This document shows, one piece after another, positions 15,008-23,197 of a stretch of DNA of 64,000 bases (the first letter of the stretch is position 1; every line of letters begins with the position of its first letter). The notes under the pieces are model-generated. The model had not been told where the DNA came from. It saw only the letters and a list, made by a program, of their open reading frames with translations, and made no database searches. Position numbers and translations under genes: made by a program. The stretch is from HK1 sp965204915. GTDB lineage: Bacteria; Pseudomonadota; Gammaproteobacteria; HK1. The stretch lies in the NCBI GenBank assembly GCA_965204915.1, contig OZ242023.1, positions 3,658,001 to 3,722,000 of the forward strand. The letters are read 5' to 3'.

Positions 15008-17752
15008 CTATCGCCTGTTTCGATACAGGTGGCCGAACAATGCGATTCGGTAGTCGCCGCGAAAGCGCACGATCCCGCCCTGTACGATCTCCGAGGCCAA
15101 CTCTTCCAGTCGCCGTCGGCGTTCGCCCCTGTCGAGCCCTCGGATAGCCTCCAGCGCCCGCGACGTGCGGTAGTAGAACCGGGAGCGCCAGAGCGCGTTC
15201 TCGGGACGGGAATCCACGTTCTCGGCGAGCTCGACGAGGTGCAGAAGCCCGTAGACGTAGCCGTGGCTCATGCCCGTGGCCAGCTCCTGCAAGCGTTCGC
15301 GCACCCCGAGCAACTTCCGATAGTTGGACCAGTCGATGGTCCGGTCGAAGCAGGCCACGGCGTTCTTGGCGCCGCCGGTCTTTCTCTTGGCCTTATCGAG
15401 CGAGTGTTCCGCCATCGCTTCGAGCTGGCGCACCGGCAGCCCCGGCTTCGTCATCGCAAGACCGGCCGAGAAGGTGATCTGGATGTTCTCCGAAACGTAG
15501 CGGTGGAAGTCGGCCCGCAGTCGCGCGGCGAGCGCCATCTGATCCGTCCAGGGACCGATGAGGAAGAAGTCGTCGCCGCCCGCGAACACGGTGTAGGTGT
15601 TCCCGAACTCCGTGCGGCAAAGGTACGGCAGGTGCACCGTGAAGAACGCGTTCATCTGTCGTGATGTCGCGGCCATGCGCGAGAGGCTGGGCGCCTCCAG
15701 CCCGCGCTGGAAAATGGCGCCCAGGTTGTCGACGTCCCCTTTCAGCGTCATGAGGGCGGATACGCCGACCCATCCTTCGGGATCGTCTGCTCCGGCGCCC
15801 GTCCGGCGACACTCCCTCGCTTCGCAGGCCAGCGCGTTGAACGTCTTGAGAGCCCCGACTTCCGAGTATTCCGATTCGTCGAGTCCGCATCCCTCGTAGC
15901 GCGATCGCGATCCGTCTTCCAAATCCTCCTCGCTGAACCAGGGCACCCAGGCGTTGACTCCGCGCCTCGCATAGCCGTGGAACAAGGGGGTTTCCCGGTC
16001 TTCGGGCAACGAGAAATCCCATGCCCGGAGGAAATTGCCGGACGCCGCGTCATCGCCGAACCGGCCCGAAGCCTCCTCGTCGCCGGTGAAGCCGATATGG
16101 AATCCGAAGAGGTCGGTGTCCAGCGGATCGACGTTGCCGCCCTGCAAGGGGCGCCGGGTCACGAGCAGGCGCTTGCGGTGTTCCTTCGCCAGCAGATCGC
16201 CGATCCGGATCTGGTCGCGCGCCAAGCGGCCCACCTTCGTCTCGACGTCGCCGTCCAGCGCCCCGCCATCCGCCGGCGAGCGGTCGTCCACCGCGCAGAG
16301 GCCGTGCTCGCCGACGCGATCGAGGTAGTCGCCGAAGGTCGGGGCGGGAGCGGATTCGTCGCACAGGCCGAACCTGCGGAGCTTGGTGTCTTCCAGCGCA
16401 TCGAACAGGTCCTTGACGAGGCACCGGTAAGGGCTGCCCTGCCGGCTGCCTTCCTGCAGATCGTTGCAGGCGGCCGGCGTCCATGCGATGCCGATCCCGG
16501 ATTGCCCGAAGGTATGGCGCAGGAACCACTCGTCCAGCTCCTTTCGCACCTCGTCGAGCTTCCCGCTCGTCTCCCCGGTGTTGGGCGCGATGATCTGGAA
16601 CTTGCCCGCGGCGTTGACGATCTGGCTCGTGGGAGGCAGGGAGAGCGCATCGAGCACCCGCAGGGCGGCGCATTCCGTGAGCAGGGCGACGAAGAAGGAA
16701 CGTCCGCGGAGCAGCTTCGCCGCCCGCTTGGTGGCCGCGCCCCCCGACGCGAAGATGAAGTCCTGGATCCCGAAGAGGTCGCCCTGGACGAACAGCAGCT
16801 TGTCTTCGTCCCAGTCCTCGCGCCCGGACAGCCGCTTCCGGACTTCGTCCCGGTCGTCGCCTCGTTCCTGGTGGTAACGCCAGAGGGCGGCGGCGAGTGC
16901 GGCCACGACGCGGGAATGGTCGTACAGCGACACGTCGGGGACCGTGCGGAACGCGGTGGCGGCCGGAACGGCGTGCGCATACGTCAACCACAGGGTGTCG
17001 AAGTGATCGAGCCACAGCGCCAGGCTTTGCCGATGCGAGGACGGAATCGCGTCCAGCCCTTCCAGGAATGCCGTCCAGAGATCGTGGTACTCGGCGCGCG
17101 CCGTGCTCCGATCCTTCGGTTCGCAATCTTCGGCCCGCACGGGGAAGATGCTCTCGGGCGAGAGAGGCTGGAGGGGATACCGGTACGTCCAGGCCGGTTT
17201 CGTTCTTCCGCTTCCCTGCGTGGTTTCGATGTCGATCTGCTCGAACAAGGTGACTTGGCGTGCGGTGTAGTGATCCTTGCGGAAGGTCGGATCACCGTCC
17301 CGGGCTTCGTTGTAGAGGTCGAAGGTTTCGCGGTCCAGCCCGGATGCGGCGCGGTCGGCGGTCGCCACGATCCATTGCAGAAAGGTGTCCGGTTTGTGGT
17401 GCTTCGCCGCCGCGTTGATGAGCGAGTCGTCGGCGCCGCCGGCGCGCGCTTCACCCCACTCCTGGAAAGGGCTCGTGTCCCGGCCCTTGATCGGCGGCAG
17501 GCAGGGTTCGATTGCGTCGAGAGCGAGGGCGGTGTACGCGGCGTGCACGTGCGAGAACCAGCCCGGAGCGTTCGGGTGCGGCTTGGGATTGGGGCAGTAG
17601 ATCTGCTTGTTGACTTCCAGAAGCTCCCGGTCCTGCACGCGCATGTCGGCGCGCTCCGCCAACTTGCCGAGATCGTGCAGCAGGCCGGCCAGCGCCACAC
17701 GCGAGGTCGCATCGAGCAGCGCCCGCCCTCGGCCGTCGTTCAGAGGCTCCAT
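15008..17752 (-). CDS. cas10: Type III-A Cas10/Csm1, HD nuclease and cyclic oligoadenylate synthase
   Basis: Encodes 914 residues. An N-terminal HD domain (LAGLLHDLGKLAERA) would give single-strand DNA cleavage. Palm domains follow, the second with VFAGGDDFFLIG (GGDD at about 725-728), which makes cyclic oligoadenylate from ATP when target RNA binds. Both active sites are complete. The ATG at 17752 is preferred over the adjacent GTG at 17755. First gene of the III-A operon, 50 bp downstream of a sequence element shared with the III-B operon. Confidence 0.97.
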   Translation of the reverse strand: MEPLNDGRGRALLDATSRVALAGLLHDLGKLAERADMRVQDRELLEVNKQIYCPNPKPHPNAPGWFSHVHAAYTALALDAIEPCLPPIKGRDTSPFQEWGEARAGGADDSLINAAAKHHKPDTFLQWIVATADRAASGLDRETFDLYNEARDGDPTFRKDHYTARQVTLFEQIDIETTQGSGRTKPAWTYRYPLQPLSPESIFPVRAEDCEPKDRSTARAEYHDLWTAFLEGLDAIPSSHRQSLALWLDHFDTLWLTYAHAVPAATAFRTVPDVSLYDHSRVVAALAAALWRYHQERGDDRDEVRKRLSGREDWDEDKLLFVQGDLFGIQDFIFASGGAATKRAAKLLRGRSFFVALLTECAALRVLDALSLPPTSQIVNAAGKFQIIAPNTGETSGKLDEVRKELDEWFLRHTFGQSGIGIAWTPAACNDLQEGSRQGSPYRCLVKDLFDALEDTKLRRFGLCDESAPAPTFGDYLDRVGEHGLCAVDDRSPADGGALDGDVETKVGRLARDQIRIGDLLAKEHRKRLLVTRRPLQGGNVDPLDTDLFGFHIGFTGDEEASGRFGDDAASGNFLRAWDFSLPEDRETPLFHGYARRGVNAWVPWFSEEDLEDGSRSRYEGCGLDESEYSEVGALKTFNALACEARECRRTGAGADDPEGWVGVSALMTLKGDVDNLGAIFQRGLEAPSLSRMAATSRQMNAFFTVHLPYLCRTEFGNTYTVFAGGDDFFLIGPWTDQMALAARLRADFHRYVSENIQITFSAGLAMTKPGLPVRQLEAMAEHSLDKAKRKTGGAKNAVACFDRTIDWSNYRKLLGVRERLQELATGMSHGYVYGLLHLVELAENVDSRPENALWRSRFYYRTSRALEAIRGLDRGERRRRLEELASEIVQGGIVRFRGDYRIALFGHLYRNRR

Positions 17753-17802
17753 CACGATGCCCGTTCGATCTCCGGTGTCTTCGCCTTGCGCGGCAGGCCG
17801 TA

Positions 17803-17918
17803 TTCCATTGGAGTGGACAGGTCCATCCGCGTTCCCGCCCCTCGATATGGTGGCAAATGTAACCCATCTCTCCCAGCCGATCCGTCCGGCAAGGTTGCCG
17901 TTCCTCTCCGTGGAGAGG
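17803..17918 (-). promoter_or_regulatory. Conserved element upstream of the III-A operon (copy A) with adjacent hairpin
   Basis: 17803-17899 matches 28909-29004 upstream of the III-B operon at roughly 85% identity over ~97 bp. Shared landmarks are TGGACAGGTCC, CGCCCCTCGATATGG, GGCAAATGTA and the palindrome GGCAAGGTTGCC. A perfect hairpin, CCTCTCC-GT-GGAGAGG (17903-17918), follows directly on its gene-distal side, and a different hairpin sits at the same place in copy B. A common promoter/operator or 5' leader RNA is likely. The rest of 17756-18257 shows nothing else I can support. Confidence 0.7.
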
Positions 17919-18257
17919 TGCGTAATTCGATAGCAGGGAGCGAACCGACCCGGATCTCGATCAGGTCATACCTCTCGACCGGGTGCAGAAGGGGCTGTGC
18001 ATCGGGTGGGATGCACATCACCGCCTGAAGGCGAACGGCTTTGCCGAAGGCCGCGCTATCCGGGATCACGGGTTCGAGAAGCAGTCCCCCGACGGCCCGA
18101 GTTGCGCGCCGACCGGCGAGACGCGCATCATTCGCCGTCGTTGGCGGGTACTTGCCCGGCGACTGGCAAATGACCTCATAATCTCCGTAATATATTGAAA
18201 ATAATTTGATTTTCTACTTGACGGGTACTTGACTGGCGCGGGCCGATGTTCGCCCGC

Positions 18258-18650
18258 TCATCGAGCGCGGTCTGTGGATGTCGAACCCGTACCGCATTCC
18301 GGGGAGCTGACGGATCGCGCCATGCGTTCGAACGCCGAAGACAACTCCGGCAGATCCTTTTCTACCACGCTCCATACTGCTTCCAAGTCGATACCAAGGT
18401 AGCCGTGCACCAGTACGTTGCGAAACCCTGCAATAGCCCTCCAGGGCACGCTTTGTTCGGTGTCCTAGAGGGTCCGGCTGAGACGCTGCGTCGATTCCGC
18501 GAGGGCTTGCAGGTTTCGCACCACCGCATCCTGCACAAGATGGGATTCGAAGAAAATGGACCGTTCCCCGCCCGTGTATTCCTCGATTCTCCCGATACAT
18601 TCTCGAATGTGATCAAGCAATACCCGGTCGGCCTCACCGCTTGGTTTCAT
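18258..18650 (-). pseudogene. HEPN (DUF86-type) toxin of the MNT/HEPN pair, interrupted by an amber stop
   Basis: The frame reads MKPSGEADRVLLDHIREC...LVQDAVVRNLQALAESTQRLSRTL, then TAG (18465-18467), then continues in the same frame DTEQSVPWRAIAGFRNVLVHGYLGIDLEAVW. The R-x4-H motif RNVLVH of HEPN RNases lies after the stop, so normal translation would lose the active site. The ATG overlaps the MNT stop (ATGA). A single base change would repair it. This is either a true loss-of-function mutation or a sequencing error. Confidence 0.85.
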
Positions 18651-18931
18651 AGCGGCCGCGCCTCTCTCAACACCCGGTCGCGTAATGCGGGATGCAGGCC
18701 ACCTTCAGTGACCACCTCCACCCGGCGTTGCAGCAGATCCTGCACGTCCATCAGCAACCCGCCGAGGGCCAGCCCCGTCTTGTCGGGCCGAAGCGATACC
18801 AGCAGGTCGACGTCGCTTGTATCGTCCGCGTCGCCCCGGGCCATGGAGCCGAATACCCGCACGTTGCGGACGCCGTGACGATCGGCAAGGGCGAGGATCT
18901 TGGCGCGATTGATTTCGAGCAGCGGGTGCAT
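18647..18931 (-). CDS. MNT-type nucleotidyltransferase antitoxin
   Basis: Encodes 94 residues. VRVFGSMARGDADDTSDVDLLVSL contains the GSxxRG and DxD signature of minimal nucleotidyltransferases. These pair with HEPN toxins and inactivate them, in studied cases by AMPylation. The ATG at 18931 follows the cmr6 stop after one base, so it is translated as the tail of the III-B operon. It appears intact although its partner HEPN gene carries a stop codon. Confidence 0.9.
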   Translation of the reverse strand: MHPLLEINRAKILALADRHGVRNVRVFGSMARGDADDTSDVDLLVSLRPDKTGLALGGLLMDVQDLLQRRVEVVTEGGLHPALRDRVLREARPL

Positions 18932-18932
18932 C

Positions 18933-20468
18933 TCAGGCCTCGCCACGAATGCGGGCTATCGCTTCACGTCTTTTCTTCTCCTGCTTCTTCTTTTGTTTCG
19001 TTCTCATTCCCGGATCGTGCCAACCAATGGTTTCGTATAGTTGTTCCAGGAACTTGGCAGCCTCCTCCCGTTCGGCGGCATCTGGCCACTCGGGAGCCTC
19101 TTCGGCCAGTCGATTGCCCTGGTTTTTCACTTCATTCAAGGTGGCTTTGTCGAACCGGCTACTCTTCTGCAACACCTTGAGCGCTCGTTCGGCCTCGATG
19201 AGCCGCCTGCGACTCCGGGGGAGGGCATCGAAGGCCGCTTGTTCTGCCCGTCGCTGTTCGGCTGCCGCTCTCTCGGCTTCGAGCCGCTGACGTTCTTCTT
19301 CTTGTCGAGCACGGATCGCGGCTTCTTCTTCCGCCTTTCTCCTTGCCGCCTCCTCGATTCGTGGGTCGGGTTCCATCGCTCCGTAGCCGACTGCCGTCTT
19401 CGCGCCGAAGCCGAGCCATTCGAACGCATGCTCGAACGCCGCTTTCAGCAGCGCACGCCAGCGGCCGTCCTTGGCGAGCTCCGGGACGCACCGGGACAGG
19501 CGCCGATGGTCACTGCGCACGTGGAAGACGAAGTCCGAATCCGGCGGCACCGTCAGGAAGCTGATCGGGTTCGGGCTGCCGGAGTCATGGGGCGACGTGC
19601 GGCCGGTTTTGTCCTGGTAGTAATGGGACTGATGCGGCGTCATGATCTCGACCGCGAGCTTCTTGCCCTTGATCTGCGGAACGACATCCCAGAACTCCAG
19701 CGCGCCGCGGACGTGCAGGTGTTTCTCCCGCAACAGCGCGAACAGCGCACGCATTGGGTCGGCGTCGGGATGGGCGGTGTCGAGAATACGGTTCTTCAGT
19801 TTCTTGTGTGCATCGGAGTGTTCGTCAAGCACCGCGTTCAAGTATTCCTCGATTTCCGTCTTGATCACGGAGAACCCGCCGATCCACTCCTTCCATTCCG
19901 CCTCCGACTCTCTGGCTTTCGACACCAGCCACGGCTCGAAGCCGAACAGATGCCAGATCGCCGGCAGCGTCCAGCCGCTTTCGTTCTCGAAGAAATCGCG
20001 ATGCGCCAGTTCCTCCGCCGCGCGGCGGACGACGCCCTTGACGCCGCTGCCCGGCAGGTAGGGCAGACCGTAAGGATTCAGGAACGCGAAGCCGTTTTCG
20101 AGCGGATGCTCGTTGCCGAGGCCGGTCGTGAATGGGGCGACCGACTGCGCCATCAGCTCCAAGCCACCTTCTCCTGCCACTGCATCGAAGATTGCGCGTT
20201 GCCGTTGGGCATGGGCGGCGATCGACTTGCGGTCGATCTCGCTGAGGGGAGTCGCGGCGTCCAGTGCCGAGGTCTTGTTCTCGTCCTTGAACTGGCGCTC
20301 CCTCTGGTCTTTTCCTGTCTCGCGGTAATTGATGTCCTGTGTCGTCCACAGATTCTGTTTCGACCGGGAGTCGATACCCCACAGTTTCAAGTACATCCCG
20401 AAGCGCAGCGCCGGCGACGCGCCGCTGAAGTCGCTTCCCAGATACTCGGGTACCGCGGCGACCGGCAT
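18933..20468 (-). CDS. cmr6: Type III-B RAMP protein Cmr6 with C-terminal tail
   Basis: Encodes 511 residues. The RAMP core includes NPYGLPYLPGSGVKGVVRRAAEE and the C-terminal FEWLGFGAKTAVGYG motif of Cmr6, which binds the crRNA 3' region. After about residue 370 there is a charged coiled coil (EEAARRKAEEEAAIRARQEE...) and a helical tail starting PEWPDAAEREEAAKFLEQL (about 459) with a very basic end (RTKQKKKQEKKRR). Csm5 of the III-A module has the same layout. The ATG follows the cmr5 stop directly. Confidence 0.94.
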   Translation of the reverse strand: MPVAAVPEYLGSDFSGASPALRFGMYLKLWGIDSRSKQNLWTTQDINYRETGKDQRERQFKDENKTSALDAATPLSEIDRKSIAAHAQRQRAIFDAVAGEGGLELMAQSVAPFTTGLGNEHPLENGFAFLNPYGLPYLPGSGVKGVVRRAAEELAHRDFFENESGWTLPAIWHLFGFEPWLVSKARESEAEWKEWIGGFSVIKTEIEEYLNAVLDEHSDAHKKLKNRILDTAHPDADPMRALFALLREKHLHVRGALEFWDVVPQIKGKKLAVEIMTPHQSHYYQDKTGRTSPHDSGSPNPISFLTVPPDSDFVFHVRSDHRRLSRCVPELAKDGRWRALLKAAFEHAFEWLGFGAKTAVGYGAMEPDPRIEEAARRKAEEEAAIRARQEEERQRLEAERAAAEQRRAEQAAFDALPRSRRRLIEAERALKVLQKSSRFDKATLNEVKNQGNRLAEEAPEWPDAAEREEAAKFLEQLYETIGWHDPGMRTKQKKKQEKKRREAIARIRGEA

Positions 20469-20469
20469 C

Positions 20470-20823
20470 TCACTCGCCCCCCTGTCGTGCCGCGGCCATC
20501 TGACGCAGCCACTTTAGCCAGGCGAAGGCTTCGATCGTTACCGCCTGGTATCTGCGGGGATCGGCCTTCAGCAGGTCTTCCATGAACTCCGTGAAGCCGG
20601 ACGGGAGGTCGCCGAATCTGCAATGCAGCCAGTCTCGCAGGTGACCGGCCAGCGTTTCGTGCGTACCACCCTTCTCGTGGAGGAACGCCATCACCTGCAT
20701 CAGGCCGCTGTTCATGATGAGCGCCGGGAGCGCCTTGGCGAGGTTCGCGTATCCATCGTCACAACCCGCGCATCGCTCCCAGGCATGCCGGGCGCGTTTC
20801 TGCTCCAATGTTTGTCTGGCCAT
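20470..20823 (-). CDS. cmr5: Type III-B small subunit Cmr5
   Basis: Encodes 117 residues, all helical, normal for Cmr5: QTLEQKRARHAWERCAG, YANLAKALPALIMNSGLMQVMAFLHEKGG, YQAVTIEAFAWLKWLRQMA. It forms the inner filament of the Cmr complex. The ATG at 20823 gives the family N-terminus. It is separated from cmr4 by ~200 bp, the only sizeable gap in the operon, so it may have extra regulation. Confidence 0.94.
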   Translation of the reverse strand: MARQTLEQKRARHAWERCAGCDDGYANLAKALPALIMNSGLMQVMAFLHEKGGTHETLAGHLRDWLHCRFGDLPSGFTEFMEDLLKADPRRYQAVTIEAFAWLKWLRQMAAARQGGE

Positions 20824-20947
20824 CACGTCGCCCTCTCGATTCGGCGCAACCGGAATCAAACACCCGTTGCGAACCCGGGAACGGTGTTCCTCATGGAAAC
20901 GGACTCCCACCCACGGTGCCATGCGGCGGCGGACCTTCGGCCCGCTT

Positions 20948-20964
20948 GCGGGCGAGACGCCCGC
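20948..20964. repeat. Short palindromic repeat between cmr4 and cmr5
   Basis: GCGGGCG-AGA-CGCCCGC is a perfect 7-bp stem with a 3-base loop in the cmr4-cmr5 gap. Related GCGGGACGCCC-type sequences with a nearby CCAGG occur at 29169-29209 and 29293-29333. It looks like a dispersed REP-like element. No T tract follows on either strand, so a classical terminator is unlikely. Confidence 0.6.
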
Positions 20965-21030
20965 GCTCCCAGGGGATCCTGCGCCACCGGAACAAAAGCC
21001 GATTGGCGAGTCATTCTTCCGTCACTTTGC

Positions 21031-21966
21031 TCATGACTTCATGGGTAAGGGAGGAACGATCCGCGCGACGACCAGACCGCGCCCGATCGTGGCGTCGCCG
21101 CCGATCTGGAGCGTCTTGCCGTCGATCGCGCTTCGGATTTTCAGCATGACTTCGGCGGCCTTCATCTCGTCACCGTTCTGCGTGCCGGCCCTCGTCCCGC
21201 TGGCGAAGAGAGGCGCGATCAGCAGCGATTCCGGCGGCAGGTTCTCCGTGTAGAACAGGCCGCCGTCGTCGGCCGTGCCGGTCGCGTCGTTGATGCGGAC
21301 GTGCGGTTCGACCAGCGTCGCGTGTTCCACGAAGTAGGCGAAGTCGGTGTCGGAGAGGACGACCAGATCCGTCTTGAGCTTGTTGCGGAAGAAGGCGTAG
21401 CCGTCCTCCTGCGGAAGCGCACGGTCTGCGAGGTCCTTGGCCAGTGCGCCCAGCTTCCCGGCGGCGCTGTCGTCGGTGCCGCCGGCCTCGTACTCGAATG
21501 CCTCGAGGTGCAGCTTCTTTCCCGGCGACAGGAGGGCGGGGTTCCCCACGGCGCAACGGCCTTCCGGCACCGCCGGAATCTCCCATCCCCCGCCGGCGCC
21601 CACCAGCGACAGCAGACGTTGCGTACGCGCCAGCGCCTGCGGGCAGGTGGCGTAGACGTAGCCGTTCTTCAGGCAGCGCACCGGGAAGGCGACCAACTGC
21701 CCGTCGCCGAAGCTCACCGCCCCGGCGTGCAACTCCTCTCCGGCTTTCGGCTCCGGCCCGAACAGGAGCTTGATGAGTCCGGGGTCGCCGCCGATGGTCT
21801 CGAAACCGTGCCGCACCGCGCCCTTGATGCCGGAGCCGGCGAAGCAGGGATGGTGGGTGTGGCGCTCGCGCTGGATGGGGTTGTCGATGATTCCGGTTGC
21901 GGACCCGGCGCCCATGTGCACCGGGCTCACCGCGTACAGGAACATGACGGCCTTGTTCTGGAACAT
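21031..21966 (-). CDS. cmr4: Type III-B backbone RAMP and target-RNA nuclease Cmr4
   Basis: Encodes 311 residues. The N-terminus MFLYAVSPVHMGAGSATGIIDNPIQRE is diagnostic and includes the candidate catalytic Asp (about D28). CFAGSGIKGAVRHGFE is the RAMP loop and IGGDATIGRGLV the glycine-rich end. Multiple copies coat the crRNA and cut target RNA. The ATG at 21966 is the family start and lies 17 bp after cmr3. Confidence 0.96.
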   Translation of the reverse strand: MFQNKAVMFLYAVSPVHMGAGSATGIIDNPIQRERHTHHPCFAGSGIKGAVRHGFETIGGDPGLIKLLFGPEPKAGEELHAGAVSFGDGQLVAFPVRCLKNGYVYATCPQALARTQRLLSLVGAGGGWEIPAVPEGRCAVGNPALLSPGKKLHLEAFEYEAGGTDDSAAGKLGALAKDLADRALPQEDGYAFFRNKLKTDLVVLSDTDFAYFVEHATLVEPHVRINDATGTADDGGLFYTENLPPESLLIAPLFASGTRAGTQNGDEMKAAEVMLKIRSAIDGKTLQIGGDATIGRGLVVARIVPPLPMKS

Positions 21967-21983
21967 TGGATCTTCCCTTCGTG

Positions 21984-23186
21984 TCAATACGCGCCGAACG
22001 TGAAGCGGTTGAATCCCTCGGCCCGCCTCGCGGCATTCTCTCCCCGATCCGGCCACAATCCCCGGGCGGCAAGGTTGCGTAGCGCGTCGGCCGTGGCGTC
22101 CAGCTCGTCCAGCCAGTAGACGCTGCCGGCCGGCGCGGCGCGCTGCGCCGGCTTGGGACGCCGTTCGGCGAGGTCGAAGCCGGAGATCACCTCGGACCTC
22201 GGCACCGCCGCGCAGACGACCCGCGCCCGTACCCCGTGCAGGTCGAAGCGCAGGTCGCGCCCGTCGCCGGTTACCCCGGCGGGCCTCCATCCGTCCTCGA
22301 ACAGGCCCGGCGCGGTCAGGATCAGACGGCAGCGGCGCGCTGCCGCGATCCCGTCGTAGTCGGCCTCGGGAGTGTGTACGTCGACCCGCGTCGCTTCGAC
22401 GGCGCGGCCGTCGCCGCCGAAGCGGAGCGTGAGCGCATCGGGCAGCGTCGCACCCGATACGCCGACGAGGAAGCCGACGTCGTGGCCGGCTCCCGTGTCG
22501 GGTGCGCCGTCGTTCCGGCCATGCCCCCGTTTGCGGAAGACGATGCCTTGGGAGGTGAACAGCGCACCGTCCGACGCCCGCCGCTTCAGCGGGTCCAGGG
22601 CGATGCCGATGCGCGTGTCCAGGCGCCAAAGGTCGCCGCTTGGAACAAGATGCCTCTGATCGATTTCTTGGTGGCCGTCGAGATACCGTCGCCATCCCTC
22701 GGAGGTCAGCCAGTACCCGGAGAGCGGCTTGCTGCGCCGTGGCTCCGCGAGCACCGCGAACGACCGGGTGGCGGCCGACGCCCGTACCCCCTTCGGCGGC
22801 GAGTGCGGCCGGATGCGGCGGCCTTCGCGGCCTTCGTCCCGGTCGTTTTCCGTGGCACGGCGGGTGACCGACAGGTCGGCGGGGAGTCCGTGGAGTGGCT
22901 CCACGATCCCGTCCGCTCCCCGGCGTGCCATCTGGAAACGGGTGATCAGGAACGATCCCGGACACGCCGGTGTGCCGAGCTCGGGGTCGTCGGCGATCTC
23001 GCCGCGAGCGAAGCGCGCCGGATCGTGTCCGCGGTGCACGAGCAACGCCGACCGCAATGCGCCGGCGGTAACCGACGGCCACGGCGGCACCAGGGCGTCG
23101 CCGAAGCTGCCCGGATCGCCGAACAGCCGGTTGCCACGCAGGAAGAGCGTGTCGATCGGATCGATGAAGAGATGCGTGATCTCCAT
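21984..23186 (-). CDS. cmr3: Type III-B RAMP protein Cmr3
   Basis: Encodes 400 residues. The Cmr3 N-terminus ITHLFIDPIDTLFLRGNRLFGDPGSFGDALVPPWPSVTAGALRSALL is followed by the typical PLSGYWLTSEGWRRYL segment. It recognises the crRNA 5' tag and contacts Cmr2. The ATG at 23186 is chosen because GAGGA lies 8 nt upstream. cmr2 ends 11 bp before this start. Confidence 0.95.
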   Translation of the reverse strand: MEITHLFIDPIDTLFLRGNRLFGDPGSFGDALVPPWPSVTAGALRSALLVHRGHDPARFARGEIADDPELGTPACPGSFLITRFQMARRGADGIVEPLHGLPADLSVTRRATENDRDEGREGRRIRPHSPPKGVRASAATRSFAVLAEPRRSKPLSGYWLTSEGWRRYLDGHQEIDQRHLVPSGDLWRLDTRIGIALDPLKRRASDGALFTSQGIVFRKRGHGRNDGAPDTGAGHDVGFLVGVSGATLPDALTLRFGGDGRAVEATRVDVHTPEADYDGIAAARRCRLILTAPGLFEDGWRPAGVTGDGRDLRFDLHGVRARVVCAAVPRSEVISGFDLAERRPKPAQRAAPAGSVYWLDELDATADALRNLAARGLWPDRGENAARRAEGFNRFTFGAY

Positions 23187-23197
23187 GCGCGGGATCC

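Noticed and set aside
15977..18028. 683-codon plus-strand ORF over cas10
   Set aside because: Shadow of the Csm1 gene; composition-driven.
17752..18069. 105-codon minus-strand ORF upstream of cas10 whose translation resembles one upstream of the TIGR02584 gene
   Set aside because: The similarity follows from the conserved ~97-bp DNA element. The flanking parts of the frames do not match, so a regulatory element explains it better than a gene.
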